A stretch of DNA of 64,000 bases from a bacterium (GTDB lineage: Bacteria > Zhuqueibacterota > Zhuqueibacteria > Residuimicrobiales > Krinioviventaceae): NCBI GenBank assembly GCA_029561455.1, contig JAKQIY010000065.1, positions 21,001 to 85,000 on the forward strand, in the 5' to 3' direction. The position numbers and the translations under genes were made by a program. Positions 52,738-64,000 of this stretch are shown here, piece by piece; positions within the stretch are counted from its first letter, which is position 1; each line of letters starts with the position of its first letter. The notes under the pieces were generated by a model. It was not told where the DNA came from. It searched no databases and worked only from the letters and a program-made list of their open reading frames with translations.

Positions 52738-55134
52738 TTAACTAACTTTTTGACGTTTTTTCTTTTCCTTTTTATTATCCGAAAAATAGGAATAATAATA
52801 ACTAGAGTAACCTTCTTGCTGGGTATTAATGAAATTTACTACAATACCAGCTATATTACTCTTGGCTTGTTTCAAAAGGTTTGTCGCTTTTAACAGATCT
52901 TTGGGAGAATTGGCGCCAGATCGTAACACTAAAACGCAACAATCTACCAGGTTGCTCACAATTCCGGCATCGGTGACTATATTAATCGGTGGTGTATCAA
53001 TAAAAATAATATCATAATACTCGCGTAATTCCATGATCAGATTCTTCATCGCGCGTGTGCCCAGTATCTCCGATGGATAAGGAATAATATCGCCACAGGG
53101 TAAGAAATCCAGGTTTTCAACAAAGGTCTTTTTTATTGTCTTTTCCAAATTTATTTCATTTTGAGATGTATTACTATTTTTACCATTGTTATCCTTTTCT
53201 TTGCCGGCGTCCCGTAGTGGCGCTATTGAGGTTCTTTCATTGGTAATATCAAAAAGTTCCGGCACTCCAATAACATCCCTGAGATTCTTTTCTTCATCCG
53301 GAGAGAAATTAGTAATTCCCGGGAAACGTGGCCCGGGATTCTTTTTATTTGCCTCGATGAGGTTCGATAAACCGGGAGTTGGGTTACTATCAAATACTGC
53401 ATGTAAAACCGGGCGTCGTAAATCGGCATCGATCAACAAAGTTTTTAAACCCATTTGTGCGGCAGTAACACAAAGATTGGCGGACACAAACGATTTACCT
53501 TCATTCGGATTACCACTGGTAACCATAATCACTTTGATGCTGGCATTATATTGCGTTATATTCAGATTGGTGCGCAAAGAACGAAATGCTTCCGATTCAG
53601 GCGCCTGAGGATTGTACAAAGTTACCAGATCAAGATATGATTGCGTTGGCGCAGCACGCACCAGTCGCCGCAGTCGCTTTACAACTCTGGTCGTCAGTTT
53701 CTTTTTTATTCTGGGTATAGTACCTATGACCCTGACCCCGGTTATCCGCTCCGCCTCTTCCACCTTTTTAACATTCTCATCCATGAATTCCAGCATCAAA
53801 GCTAAACCAATACCTCCGGCCAGTCCAACTATGAAGCCAACTACCAAGTTCAACATTTTGCGCGGACGAATTGGCGCTTCAGGTAAAATAGCGTGATCGA
53901 TAATGCGGATATTACCTGCTATTTCAGCCTGGGCTATTTTCGCTTCTTCTCTCTTGGCTAATAACATGGTATAAATATTTTCATTGACCGCTTTTTCACG
54001 CATAAGCTGGGCAAGCCGCAATTCCTTTGATGGCAGAGTTCGCAGATTGTTTTCATAATTATTGATTACTTCATTTAATGCCGCTTTTTGTGCTTCAAGG
54101 GTTTTTATTTCGATTTCCAGGGAAATTGACTCCTCAACATATTTTTGAATTTGCGATAAAGGATCAATCGAGGTTTCGCCGGAGGCAATTTTTAAACTTT
54201 CTTCCAGTAAATTCTTTTTTGTTTCTTCAATTTGCGCTTTAAGTGACGTCATCTGCGGATGAGTATCGGCATACTCTTGCACTTTTAACTGGGTATACTG
54301 GTTTTGCAATTCAATCAATTTTTCACGCAACAGTTGCGCCCTGGGCGAGGTTGTTCTGGTAACTGCGGGTACCAGTCCTTTCCGTTCTTCACCCAACCTT
54401 TGTTGAATAAAGGTAAGCCTTTCTTTTGAAGCATCGAGGTTGGTGATATTCTGGTTTAACAAATTCTCCGCTTCAGTAATACGTCGTAATACTTCCTGCG
54501 CTTGTTGATTTATTTCCGTTACCTTGTATTCTTCCTTAAACTCGCGCAGGTTTAATTCTGCCATATCCAGTTGTACTTTATATGACACAAGTTGCTCGTC
54601 AATTATGGAACGAACACTGGTTGCCTCGGCGCCTACCACTTCAAGATTTCTCTTGATTAAAATATTGGTAATCATATTGGCAATTACTTTGGCAGCAATA
54701 GGCGAGGTCGCCTGCACTCTGATTTTGATTACATCCGAACCGGTGATAGGACTGGCGGCTACGCCCTGACGAATCTGTTCAGCAATATATTCAATTTTAT
54801 CAAATTCAACACTGCGCTTTTCCGGCAGCCTGAATGTAGAAATAATGCTATCCGGCAATGACCGGGTTACTTCAAGCGCCATTGATAGACTTTTAATTTC
54901 TTCTATCTGATTAATTATGATATTTTCCGATTTGGCGCCGTAAGATTCGGTGATCGATTTGCTACCTTTGTAAGGATCGTATACTATTTTAGTGCTTGCC
55001 TGGAATACGGGAATCGTTTTGGTATTTATCACATATACCGGTATCATAATCAGCAATAGACATAATACAATTATCCATTTTTTACGGTATATTACATAAA
55101 AAATTCGTTTAACGTCAAATTCATTTGCACTCAT
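52738..55134 (-). CDS. Wzc-type polysaccharide co-polymerase with BY-kinase domain
   Basis: A 798-residue inner-membrane protein. Transmembrane helix 1 is at about 18-38, the periplasmic coiled-coil Wzz domain at about 45-425, and TM2 at about 427-450. The cytoplasmic tyrosine-kinase domain has Walker A GNPNEGKSFV (541-550), Walker A' LLIDADLRRP (566-575) and Walker B IIFIDTPP (709-716). The C-terminus has a Tyr cluster (EGYSSYYYSYFSD) and a basic tail, the usual autophosphorylation site. An acidic/polar insertion of about 75 residues (595-670) sits between A' and B. It controls glycan chain length and export together with the SLBB protein upstream. Confidence 0.93.
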   Translation of the reverse strand: MSANEFDVKRIFYVIYRKKWIIVLCLLLIMIPVYVINTKTIPVFQASTKIVYDPYKGSKSITESYGAKSENIIINQIEEIKSLSMALEVTRSLPDSIISTFRLPEKRSVEFDKIEYIAEQIRQGVAASPITGSDVIKIRVQATSPIAAKVIANMITNILIKRNLEVVGAEATSVRSIIDEQLVSYKVQLDMAELNLREFKEEYKVTEINQQAQEVLRRITEAENLLNQNITNLDASKERLTFIQQRLGEERKGLVPAVTRTTSPRAQLLREKLIELQNQYTQLKVQEYADTHPQMTSLKAQIEETKKNLLEESLKIASGETSIDPLSQIQKYVEESISLEIEIKTLEAQKAALNEVINNYENNLRTLPSKELRLAQLMREKAVNENIYTMLLAKREEAKIAQAEIAGNIRIIDHAILPEAPIRPRKMLNLVVGFIVGLAGGIGLALMLEFMDENVKKVEEAERITGVRVIGTIPRIKKKLTTRVVKRLRRLVRAAPTQSYLDLVTLYNPQAPESEAFRSLRTNLNITQYNASIKVIMVTSGNPNEGKSFVSANLCVTAAQMGLKTLLIDADLRRPVLHAVFDSNPTPGLSNLIEANKKNPGPRFPGITNFSPDEEKNLRDVIGVPELFDITNERTSIAPLRDAGKEKDNNGKNSNTSQNEINLEKTIKKTFVENLDFLPCGDIIPYPSEILGTRAMKNLIMELREYYDIIFIDTPPINIVTDAGIVSNLVDCCVLVLRSGANSPKDLLKATNLLKQAKSNIAGIVVNFINTQQEGYSSYYYSYFSDNKKEKKKRQKVS

Positions 55135-55178
55135 GTCATTCCTGACTCACATAAGCATAAAAAAAGAAAAACTGTGAA

Positions 55179-55736
55179 TTAATTTCTGTCATTGCTCCAG
55201 TAATACCATACCTGGGCGACAATAGCAAGCTGCGATATTACCCGTACCACAGTTTGCCAACGATACCAATTATTACGACCGATCATAACAATATCACCCG
55301 GCTGCAATGTTGGTAATAACTGGTTGAAATCATTTTTTTCCAGTATTTTTTTCATATTCACTTTTACTACCATTTTACCGGTTAAATCATTTGCTTTTAA
55401 TCGAGCTGAGCTGACACTGGCAAGTTTTAATTCACGACCGCCATAACGCAACAAACCTCTGGTTATGGTAATATTATTTAAATTTGAATATTCGGTAGGA
55501 CCGCCTGCTTTGGAAATTAACTCCAGTAAATCGGTTTTATCTGGAACCACATATTCTCCCGGTCTTTCAACTTCACCCCATATATGAACTGTAAACTGTA
55601 ACTTCCCATCTTCGCCAATGATATAATCATCCTTTTTTAATATATCCTGGGACATTAAATCTGCAAACAAACCTGTAATGGAAAAGAAAACAATTATCAG
55701 GAGACTATTTTTCATCATTGTTTTTACCATTCTCAA
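55179..55736 (-). CDS. SLBB-domain polysaccharide export protein
   Basis: A 185-residue protein. Signal peptide (LLIIVFFSITGLFADLMSQ), then one SLBB domain (VHIWGEVERPGEYVVPDKTDLLELISKAGGP), a second beta segment ending LPTLQPGDIVMIGRNNW, and a C-terminal hydrophobic stretch (VVRVISQLAIVAQVWYYW). The usual Poly_export N-terminal domain of Wza is absent, so it is much shorter than Wza (about 380). First gene of the cluster, 44 nt before the Wzc-like gene. Start uncertain: TTG at 55736 or ATG codons two or six to seven residues later. Confidence 0.78.
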   Translation of the reverse strand: MRMVKTMMKNSLLIIVFFSITGLFADLMSQDILKKDDYIIGEDGKLQFTVHIWGEVERPGEYVVPDKTDLLELISKAGGPTEYSNLNNITITRGLLRYGGRELKLASVSSARLKANDLTGKMVVKVNMKKILEKNDFNQLLPTLQPGDIVMIGRNNWYRWQTVVRVISQLAIVAQVWYYWSNDRN

Positions 55737-56469
55737 TTGTCCGCATCATTATAAAGTAAAACAACACTACATACTCGTATTTGATTCCTGAAAATGTATT
55801 TTTACTTTATATTTTGAGACTGTTAATGTATTATACTACACAATTAAATATATAATTATTACGGATGAATCTATTAAATATTATAAAACTTGGTCAAGTT
55901 GAGGTGTTCACTTGTGAATAGCAATAAATATACCAGAGCTTACCCGGAGAACTGCAACCTGAAGAAATTCTCTTTTTATTATGAAATAATAAACAGAATA
56001 ACCCTTTATGTTGTTTTTGCAAAAAATGGATACATTATTATTATATACTCACATTCATAGCTTAAGCATTTTATTTTAAACAATTTCAAGAATAATGTCA
56101 AGAAAAATCTCTGGTTTTTATAATAGCAACATAACCGGAATTTGCTGAAATAAATCTTTCACCTTTAAATTATAACATTATTTTAAAAACAATAAATACA
56201 GGCACATTATATTCTTATTCTGACTTGACTTTTATGTACCACAATAAGTAAATCTATCCGTAGCACCCTGGTAATCCAACTAAAAAATATTTATCATTAT
56301 TTTCTTGTGTTTCAATTCCCCGGGGAAAATTAATACAATATAAATTTGTACCAAACAATCAACTCATAGTTACAACAAAGTTTAATAAATTCATAGAGTT
56401 ACTAATATAAAAGCATGTACATGAAGGATATATTTTATCAATGACTAGGTAAATTATTCCATTTTCGGT
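55737..56469. other. Intergenic region upstream of the polysaccharide cluster
   Basis: Very AT-rich and gene-free. Expected to contain the promoter of the 24-kb cluster and its regulatory sites. I see no riboswitch, ops/JUMPstart-like element or strong operator that I can support, and no clear terminator for the TolC-like gene. Confidence 0.45.
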
Positions 56470-57963
56470 TTATTGCATTTTAAACTGATCCAATAGGCTG
56501 ATACTATTCTCATAATCATAATATGTATTTGTCATCAGGGTTAGTAAGGATTTACGGTATCCCAGGTAGACTTCCAAAAAGTTAAACTCGGTATCGGACT
56601 GGCGAATGATGGTTTGCAGTAAATCCTGAAGAGAAATTTTACCATTTTGATACAAAATCATGCTTTGCGCTGTGATCTCTTTAGCAATTTCCATATTCTC
56701 CTGCATTTTTAAAGCCCGTTCCTGGTACTCGTCCAAATTGGAAACGGCATTTGTAATATCGGAAGCGATACGGTTTTTGATTTCTTCCAAATCCAGATCG
56801 GTCTTTTTTATACTGATCTCTTGTGCTTCAATCCTGGCCTGGCGTTGCCCCCAGTCCCACAAGGGTATATATGCAGTTAAAGTAACGGAATTACTGTTAT
56901 CGCTATTTCCCCACAACTGTCTGTAAGAGTCATCCTGTTTTTCAATACCATAAGTCATTTCCAGGTTCATGTGAAAAGCATTCCACCCTTTAACATTTTC
57001 AAGATCTATCTCGTCGCGCCTTTTATTATTTGCCAGTGAACGTAATTGCGGACGCAAGGTATAACCATATTGAATAGCTTCCTCGACATTAACTTTAACG
57101 GGCACAATATAGATATTCGGATTAATTATCAGGTTATCTTCCCCGTTCAAGCGTAACCGCTGCTTCAAACGTGAAGTCGCAATTCTGATATCACTCTGAT
57201 TTTGCAACAATTTTTCCTGCACATTGGCCAGTTCAACCTGAACCTGAATTGTTTCAATCGTCCGGGTACTATCCTGCTGTAACATATGGTACACAAGCCG
57301 GGCTATCTCGTTCAAATTTTCAATTCGCCATTCATAAATTTTACGGGTATATGATAGTTTAAAAAGGGTATAATAATCATCGGCAATTTGCCGCAGAAAT
57401 TCGATCTGGTCGTCGATATACTCCAACTCCCGGCTTTTTAAATTCAACTCGGCCAATTCAATTTTATTTTTCAGATTATTAGGCAGAAAAAAGGGTTGTT
57501 CAAACTTTAAAAAATAACGGTTATAATAACTGATATCATTACCATTAGGATCTTTTTGCAAATATCGATACATTTGGTTATTAAGCGACAGATAACCATC
57601 GGTTGGATAACCAAACAACACAACAGGCTGCCTGACCGATAAATCCATTTGCCAGCGCTGCGTGCTTTGCCGAACGATTTCATCGCGTTGCAATAGAGAA
57701 TTCCACTTGTAATCCGACAAATCCTCAATTTCCGGGGCGCTTATATTCATGTAAATTCTGGATTTCAATCCGGCTCTTTCAGCCTGCAACCAAAGCCTGG
57801 TTCGCTCGATCCCCAAACGTAGCTGTTTGATGCGGTAACTATTGTCCATGGCAATGCGCACCGCAGAATTCAATGTTAACTCAATATTTTGTTTTATTGC
57901 TCCGGCAGCCGTATGCCGGTAAAAGGCCAATATAATCAAGGTTATTAGTAAATATCGCTTCAT
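56470..57963 (-). CDS. TolC-family outer membrane protein
   Basis: A 497-residue protein when started at MKRYLLITLIILAF, which has AGGACGGG just upstream; the longer frame from 58050 adds 29 residues without a ribosome-binding site. The signal peptide ends around AAGAIKQ. Two outer membrane efflux protein repeats follow: LTLNSAVRIAMDNSYRIKQLRLG in the first and EEAIQYGYTLRPQLRSLANN in the second, each followed by long helices. Such proteins form trimeric outer membrane channels for type I export or efflux. No membrane-fusion or pump gene lies beside it; neighbours are a beta-sandwich protein and the polysaccharide cluster. Confidence 0.86.
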   Translation of the reverse strand: MKRYLLITLIILAFYRHTAAGAIKQNIELTLNSAVRIAMDNSYRIKQLRLGIERTRLWLQAERAGLKSRIYMNISAPEIEDLSDYKWNSLLQRDEIVRQSTQRWQMDLSVRQPVVLFGYPTDGYLSLNNQMYRYLQKDPNGNDISYYNRYFLKFEQPFFLPNNLKNKIELAELNLKSRELEYIDDQIEFLRQIADDYYTLFKLSYTRKIYEWRIENLNEIARLVYHMLQQDSTRTIETIQVQVELANVQEKLLQNQSDIRIATSRLKQRLRLNGEDNLIINPNIYIVPVKVNVEEAIQYGYTLRPQLRSLANNKRRDEIDLENVKGWNAFHMNLEMTYGIEKQDDSYRQLWGNSDNSNSVTLTAYIPLWDWGQRQARIEAQEISIKKTDLDLEEIKNRIASDITNAVSNLDEYQERALKMQENMEIAKEITAQSMILYQNGKISLQDLLQTIIRQSDTEFNFLEVYLGYRKSLLTLMTNTYYDYENSISLLDQFKMQ

Positions 57964-58056
57964 TCCCGTCCTGCCTGTTTCTATTATCCATTTTGGGATA
58001 GAAGGATTTATCGCTTCTATGCACCGCAATGAACCGCTGTTATGGTTCATTTTTTA

Positions 58057-59076
58057 CTATTTGATGGTTTTTATATATTTAAGGTATTCCTCACGCTTGA
58101 CAATACCAATATATTCTTCATAAATTCCTCCCTTCCAACCTAAATCCAATACCCTTACGGCAATAGCATTAACCGCGCCGGGAATGATTAAATCCGGGGG
58201 AATAAAATAAGCCCGATATATATTTTTTAAACTTTCAAAATCCTGATCTCTTTCTAGTTTGGGAAAAATACCGGTATTACCAATCAGCGTGCCGTTAAAA
58301 AAGACCTGATCCATATCGTTAATTTTTCCCAAAAGCAATATCAATTTCTGCCGCGCTAGTTTTTTATTGATTTCCACATCTTTCCGGTACCAGGCAATTC
58401 CATCAAGATTTACATAACCAACATGCTCCCAATAGGACGGCACTTTGATCTCCGACCATGATTCGTCATCATAATTTGCTTTTGCCCATTCTTTATTATC
58501 ACCGGGCCTGAACTTCCATTTACCGCTCAAATCGAGAGCCAAGTCGACAACGTCGAGACGTGAAAAAATACCGACTTCATCGCGGTAAATACCGCCGCTC
58601 CCCTGAAGGTCGTAAACCCGAACCGATAATACATTCCTGCCGCTATAATTGATCACACTGACAGGCAGGCGATACAGACGCACAACATCCCAGGCGGTTT
58701 GGTAATTGGGCGGAAATTGACCTTCTCCGCCAATATAATGCCCGTTCAGATAAACCATATCGGTATCATCGATCCGGCCCAGTTTTAAATACAACTGTTT
58801 ATTTCTGAGATTATTATCAATACGAAAGGCGATCCTGTACCAGGCATAACCATCATAGCCGGGAAATCCTTCATTCTCCCAACTGTTTGGTACATTAATA
58901 TTTTCCCAACGGGAATCATCGTAATTGGGGCTGGAAAATTCCTCCTTGTCCCCGATTTCAAACTTCCACTCGCCTTCAAGAACAATTTCGCGATGCAGAT
59001 TCATTGCTGAACCGGTAAACGGGAGAAAGAGTATACAAAAAGTATATAATAAATATATTCTGAACTTGGTCATCAC
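58057..59076 (-). CDS. Secreted tandem galactose-binding-like (GH2 sugar-binding type) protein
   Basis: A 339-residue protein. Signal peptide about 1-24 (IYLLYTFCILFLPFTGSA). Two copies of a jelly-roll domain follow (about 28-180 and 182-330). Paired motifs are GEWKFEIGDKEE / GKWKFRPGDNKE, YDDSRWENINVPNSWE / YDDESWSEIKVPSYWE, YAWYRIAFRI / IAWYRKDVEI, LGRIDDTDMVYLNG / LGKINDMDQVFFNG and GSGGIYRDEVGIF / WKGGIYEEYIGIV. These are the sugar-binding domains that normally precede GH2 or sialate-esterase catalytic domains; no catalytic domain is present. It probably binds glycan in the periplasm or at the surface. It lies directly upstream of the TolC-like gene. Confidence 0.82.
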   Translation of the reverse strand: MMTKFRIYLLYTFCILFLPFTGSAMNLHREIVLEGEWKFEIGDKEEFSSPNYDDSRWENINVPNSWENEGFPGYDGYAWYRIAFRIDNNLRNKQLYLKLGRIDDTDMVYLNGHYIGGEGQFPPNYQTAWDVVRLYRLPVSVINYSGRNVLSVRVYDLQGSGGIYRDEVGIFSRLDVVDLALDLSGKWKFRPGDNKEWAKANYDDESWSEIKVPSYWEHVGYVNLDGIAWYRKDVEINKKLARQKLILLLGKINDMDQVFFNGTLIGNTGIFPKLERDQDFESLKNIYRAYFIPPDLIIPGAVNAIAVRVLDLGWKGGIYEEYIGIVKREEYLKYIKTIK

Positions 59077-59209
59077 ACAACTACTCCATTATCTCTGCTA
59101 TAAATTAACAAAAAAAAATTGGCAAGTGTCAAACAGGTGTTAACAATTGTAAAAAATTGTACACATGGTAAAACGGTCCCATTACATTTTAAACTAATAC
59201 AAATCTTTG

Positions 59210-59893
59210 TCAATCTATATATTTGTAACCAATAGCGTATACTGTTAATATATGTTTCGGGTTTTCAGGATCAATTTCAATTTTTTTACGCAGCTTGACA
59301 ATATGATTATCTACAGTTCGCGAGGTCGGGAAATAATCATATCCCCATACTTCATCTAACAGTTTATCTCTGCTTATTGTTTGCCCCTTGTGTTCCTGGA
59401 AATATTTTAATAATTCAAACTCTTTAAAAGTCAATTCAACCTTACCATTATCATCGTATGCGGAATAATGCTCAAAATCGACCTTGATCTTGCCAAACTT
59501 GTGATAGGTAGCATCTTCGCTAACCTCGTCCGGAGATCGGCGTAATACCGCCTTGACGCGGGCCAATAATTCACGAACACTGAAAGGTTTTGTAATATAG
59601 TCATCCGCACCTAGTTCCAGCCCCAAAACCTTGTCGATTTCCTGCCCTCTGGCTGTAAGCATAATAATCGGTGTTTTAATGCCGCGGGCCCGCAGCTCCT
59701 TACAAACATCAAATCCGGACTTTTTCGGCAACATCACATCAAGAATCAGTAATTGTGGATTACCTTCCAGCGCTAGTTGCACACCTTTTTCACCATCCTC
59801 GGCAATTAAAACTTCATGGCCGTCATATTCAAAGTTATCCTTCAAACCCAGGGCCATATCAACTTCATCTTCAATAACGAGAATTCGCGCCAT
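59210..59893 (-). CDS. OmpR/PhoB-family response regulator
   Basis: A 227-residue regulator. Receiver domain 1-120 with Asp52 in LLILDVMLPKKSG and Lys in DYITKPFSVRELLARV. The winged-helix DNA-binding domain (about 130-227) has VELTFKEFELLKYF, DKLLDEVWGYDYFPTSRTVDNHIVKLRKKI and a C-terminal GYKYID. Its ATG overlaps the stop of the sensor kinase (TAATG). It may control the adjacent TolC-like and polysaccharide genes; no operator repeats were identified to prove this. Confidence 0.95.
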   Translation of the reverse strand: MARILVIEDEVDMALGLKDNFEYDGHEVLIAEDGEKGVQLALEGNPQLLILDVMLPKKSGFDVCKELRARGIKTPIIMLTARGQEIDKVLGLELGADDYITKPFSVRELLARVKAVLRRSPDEVSEDATYHKFGKIKVDFEHYSAYDDNGKVELTFKEFELLKYFQEHKGQTISRDKLLDEVWGYDYFPTSRTVDNHIVKLRKKIEIDPENPKHILTVYAIGYKYID

Positions 59894-61500
59894 TAGTGTT
59901 CTCCATTTTTTAATTGTAAGGGAAACATCAAAGTAAATGTGCTGCCTTTATTTAGTTTGCTCTTGACGGTTATTTTACCTTGATGCACATCCATTATATG
60001 TTTTACAAGCGAGAGCCCCAAACCGCTCCCCTTGGTATTGTGAACCAGGCTGCTGCCGGCCCGGTAAAATTTTTCAAATATTTTTTCATGTTCCGATTCG
60101 TGTATACCAATTCCCTTGTCTTCAACAGCCAATTCCAGATAGCCATTATTGCGGTTGAGGGATACTTTGATATACTTTTCATCGACAGAGTATTTAACGG
60201 CATTATCGAGCAGGTTGACGATTGCCTGGGTTACAGCCTCAGAGTCCAGTTGCGTATCAGGCAGCTTATCATCAATATCAACATCTACCTCAAACCCGGT
60301 TTGCACAAACCTGAAATGATAAATATCAAGTGTTTGCGTTAGTATCGCTACCAAACTTGCCGTTTCAAAATGATATTCTTTTTTATGGGACTCTATTTTA
60401 GAAAAATCCAGAATATTATTGATCAACTGAGAAAGCCGCGCGCTTTCACTCATAATAGTTTTATAATAATGTTGTTTTTTTTCTTCGGAATTCACTCTGC
60501 CCATTTCCAGGGTTTCGGCAAACATTCTGATCAAAGCCAGAGGTGTTCGTAATTCATGGGAGACGTTGGCAACAAAGTTGGTTTTCATCTTGGCCAGAGA
60601 AATTTCGGTGGAAACATTATATATCAGGTAACCCACGCCACACAAGAACACGACATTAACAATACTTAGCAATATTAAATTATTACGCACACGGGTTTTG
60701 GAAAGCTCGGCCAGAGTTGTTCCTTTTAATTTGATCTGAATGTCCAGATCGGGTAAAATCCAGAGAGCTTCTTTTTTTTCATATTCCCCTTCTTCAGCCT
60801 CATCGGTAGTAAATATGATTTCATCTTTTTGGCGGACGGCGAACACAAAATTGCCGTCATTCATTGAGCCAAACTTGCGGGCGACGATTTCCTGGATATA
60901 ATCAAGATTATTAACAAATATTCCGGCAAGTATTGTGCTGTCCCCTGTGTACGAGTTTTCTATAATGGGAAAGATCAGTAAAGTGATCTTGTTCATTGAA
61001 TTAGCATCCCACAAAAAGGCAATGGGGCGTACATATCCTTTTTGCGCCTGGCTAATGATTCGTTCCAGAGCTGAATCATTATCACGGATCAGGGAATTGA
61101 TTTTGGTTAAAAATTCCTGGCGCCGTGACTCTGAATTTAATTCTTCGATTTCATTTTCCAGCGAATAGATGATGATCTGATTGTTAAATCGAACAAACGC
61201 GCCGGTTACGCTGGTTTGCGATTGATGGAAATTATACAGCCCGGATTTCAGACGACTATAGGAATGCCGGGTGAATGACTCGGCCAGAGTGGTAATTTCC
61301 GATTCCCATGATGTAAAGATATCCCAGCAATGTTGGTTAACAGAAAACAGGATACTGCTCAACTGCCGGTCATATATAGTTTCAACGAATTTTTCATTTT
61401 TATCGCTTTCGATGAACTGGAGTATGGAATACATGAGAATTGGCACCAGCAGTGCAATAACCACAATAATAATAATTTTTTTAATAGGAGACTTGTTCAT
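59893..61500 (-). CDS. Membrane sensor histidine kinase
   Basis: A 535-residue kinase with transmembrane helices at about 8-28 and 273-294. Between them is an extracytoplasmic sensor domain of about 245 residues that I cannot assign to a family. HisKA has His315 in NVSHELRTPLALI; the ATPase part has NLLDNAVKYS, DKGIGI and GSGLGLSLVKHIMD. No HAMP domain is visible; only a short linker joins TM2 to HisKA. Partner of the response regulator at 59210. A PhoR/ResE-type pair; the signal is unknown. Confidence 0.93.
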   Translation of the reverse strand: MNKSPIKKIIIIVVIALLVPILMYSILQFIESDKNEKFVETIYDRQLSSILFSVNQHCWDIFTSWESEITTLAESFTRHSYSRLKSGLYNFHQSQTSVTGAFVRFNNQIIIYSLENEIEELNSESRRQEFLTKINSLIRDNDSALERIISQAQKGYVRPIAFLWDANSMNKITLLIFPIIENSYTGDSTILAGIFVNNLDYIQEIVARKFGSMNDGNFVFAVRQKDEIIFTTDEAEEGEYEKKEALWILPDLDIQIKLKGTTLAELSKTRVRNNLILLSIVNVVFLCGVGYLIYNVSTEISLAKMKTNFVANVSHELRTPLALIRMFAETLEMGRVNSEEKKQHYYKTIMSESARLSQLINNILDFSKIESHKKEYHFETASLVAILTQTLDIYHFRFVQTGFEVDVDIDDKLPDTQLDSEAVTQAIVNLLDNAVKYSVDEKYIKVSLNRNNGYLELAVEDKGIGIHESEHEKIFEKFYRAGSSLVHNTKGSGLGLSLVKHIMDVHQGKITVKSKLNKGSTFTLMFPLQLKNGEH

Positions 61501-61595
61501 AACATATTATCAAGTAAGCGGTCACGGATCAATTATTTAATATATAAATATCCGCAGCAATATAAGAAAACTTTTTTTTTAACAAAAGACAAAAA

Positions 61596-61625
61596 AAAAG
61601 CCCTGTAATTTCTTACAGGGCTTTT
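61596..61625 (-). terminator. Terminator of the rRNA operon
   Basis: Perfect stem aaaagccctgtaa (61596-61608) / ttacagggctttt (61613-61625) with a 4-nt loop. On the minus strand it is followed by a run of T (the A run at 61591-61599). It lies 10 bp past the 5S gene. Confidence 0.92.
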
Positions 61626-61635
61626 AAAAAATATA

Positions 61636-61751
61636 TCCGGCAATTACCTACTCTTCCACACGGTCTCCCGAGCAGTACCATTGGCGATAGAGAGCTTAAC
61701 TTCCGAGTTCGGAATGGGATCGGGTGTGACCTCTCTTCTATGATCACCGGA
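61636..61751 (-). rRNA. rrf: 5S ribosomal RNA
   Basis: About 116 nt. The minus strand reads through the conserved 5S core CACACCCGATCCCATTCCGA then ACTCGGAAGTTAAG, and the ends pair (TCCGGTGATC with the 3' AATTGCCGGA). It lies 68 nt downstream of the 23S gene, in the usual 16S-23S-5S order. Confidence 0.95.
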
Positions 61752-61819
61752 TTTTTCAAATTCAATATCAAGCAACAACATTAATAATGCTCATAACCAT
61801 CTGTTGTTATAATAAATAA

Positions 61820-64000
<2,181 letters not shown>

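Overview
The window looks like a chromosomal segment of a Gram-negative bacterium of the FCB/Calditrichota-KSB1-Ignavibacteria type. This assignment is inferred. Three secreted proteins end in the 'QNYPNPFNP' C-terminal sorting domain typical of those phyla, and the rest of the equipment fits (TolC and OmpA proteins, Wzc-type kinase, homodimeric pyruvate dehydrogenase). The 23S rRNA at the right edge would settle the phylum. Housekeeping genes are visibly richer in G+C than the restriction, toxin-antitoxin and intergenic segments around them.

Layout. 1-952: nearly complete AvaI/BsoBI-type restriction endonuclease cut by the window edge. 963-6516 (minus): pyruvate dehydrogenase complex, E1 (aceE) - E2 - E3. 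6876-7522: VapBC-type toxin-antitoxin pair. 7816-11434 (minus): topA followed by a Tat-exported sugar isomerase-like protein. 11435-13369: repeat-rich stretch enclosing a DUF433/DUF5615 toxin-antitoxin pair whose toxin carries a 1-nt frameshift. 13370-14308: lipoprotein with an FN3-like domain. 14930-20061 (minus): HDOD protein, hybrid histidine kinase, response regulator and OmpA-like protein, probably one operon. 20689-30584: two paralogous secreted heparinase II/III-type polysaccharide lyases, each with a paralogous FN3 plus sorting-domain protein beside it.

31107-55736 (minus): a cluster of 19 genes for an exopolysaccharide or O-antigen-like glycan. It starts with export and chain-length genes (SLBB protein, BY-kinase). 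Next come a PglF-like dehydratase, an ACP, asparagine synthase, an NAD-synthase homologue, an AMP-forming ligase, a PglC-like sugar transferase, a PglE-like aminotransferase, a FemAB/GNAT transferase and a PglD-like acetyltransferase. The cluster ends with YdcF, a Tat plus sorting-domain DUF362 protein, a second FemAB-like transferase, a Wzy/ligase, three GT4 glycosyltransferases and an internal heparinase-like protein. Together they suggest a diacetylbacillosamine-type first sugar and a glycan decorated through an ACP/ligase/amidotransferase module. No flippase is visible in the cluster.

56470-61500 (minus): TolC-like protein, a secreted double beta-sandwich protein, and an OmpR/PhoR-type two-component pair. 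61596-64000 (minus): end of an rRNA operon (partial 23S, 5S, terminator).

The most unusual items are the ACP-ligase-NadE-AsnB-FemAB module, the duplicated lyase/sorting-domain pairs, the Tat plus sorting-domain DUF362 protein, and a 231-bp inverted-repeat-bounded element between converging genes.
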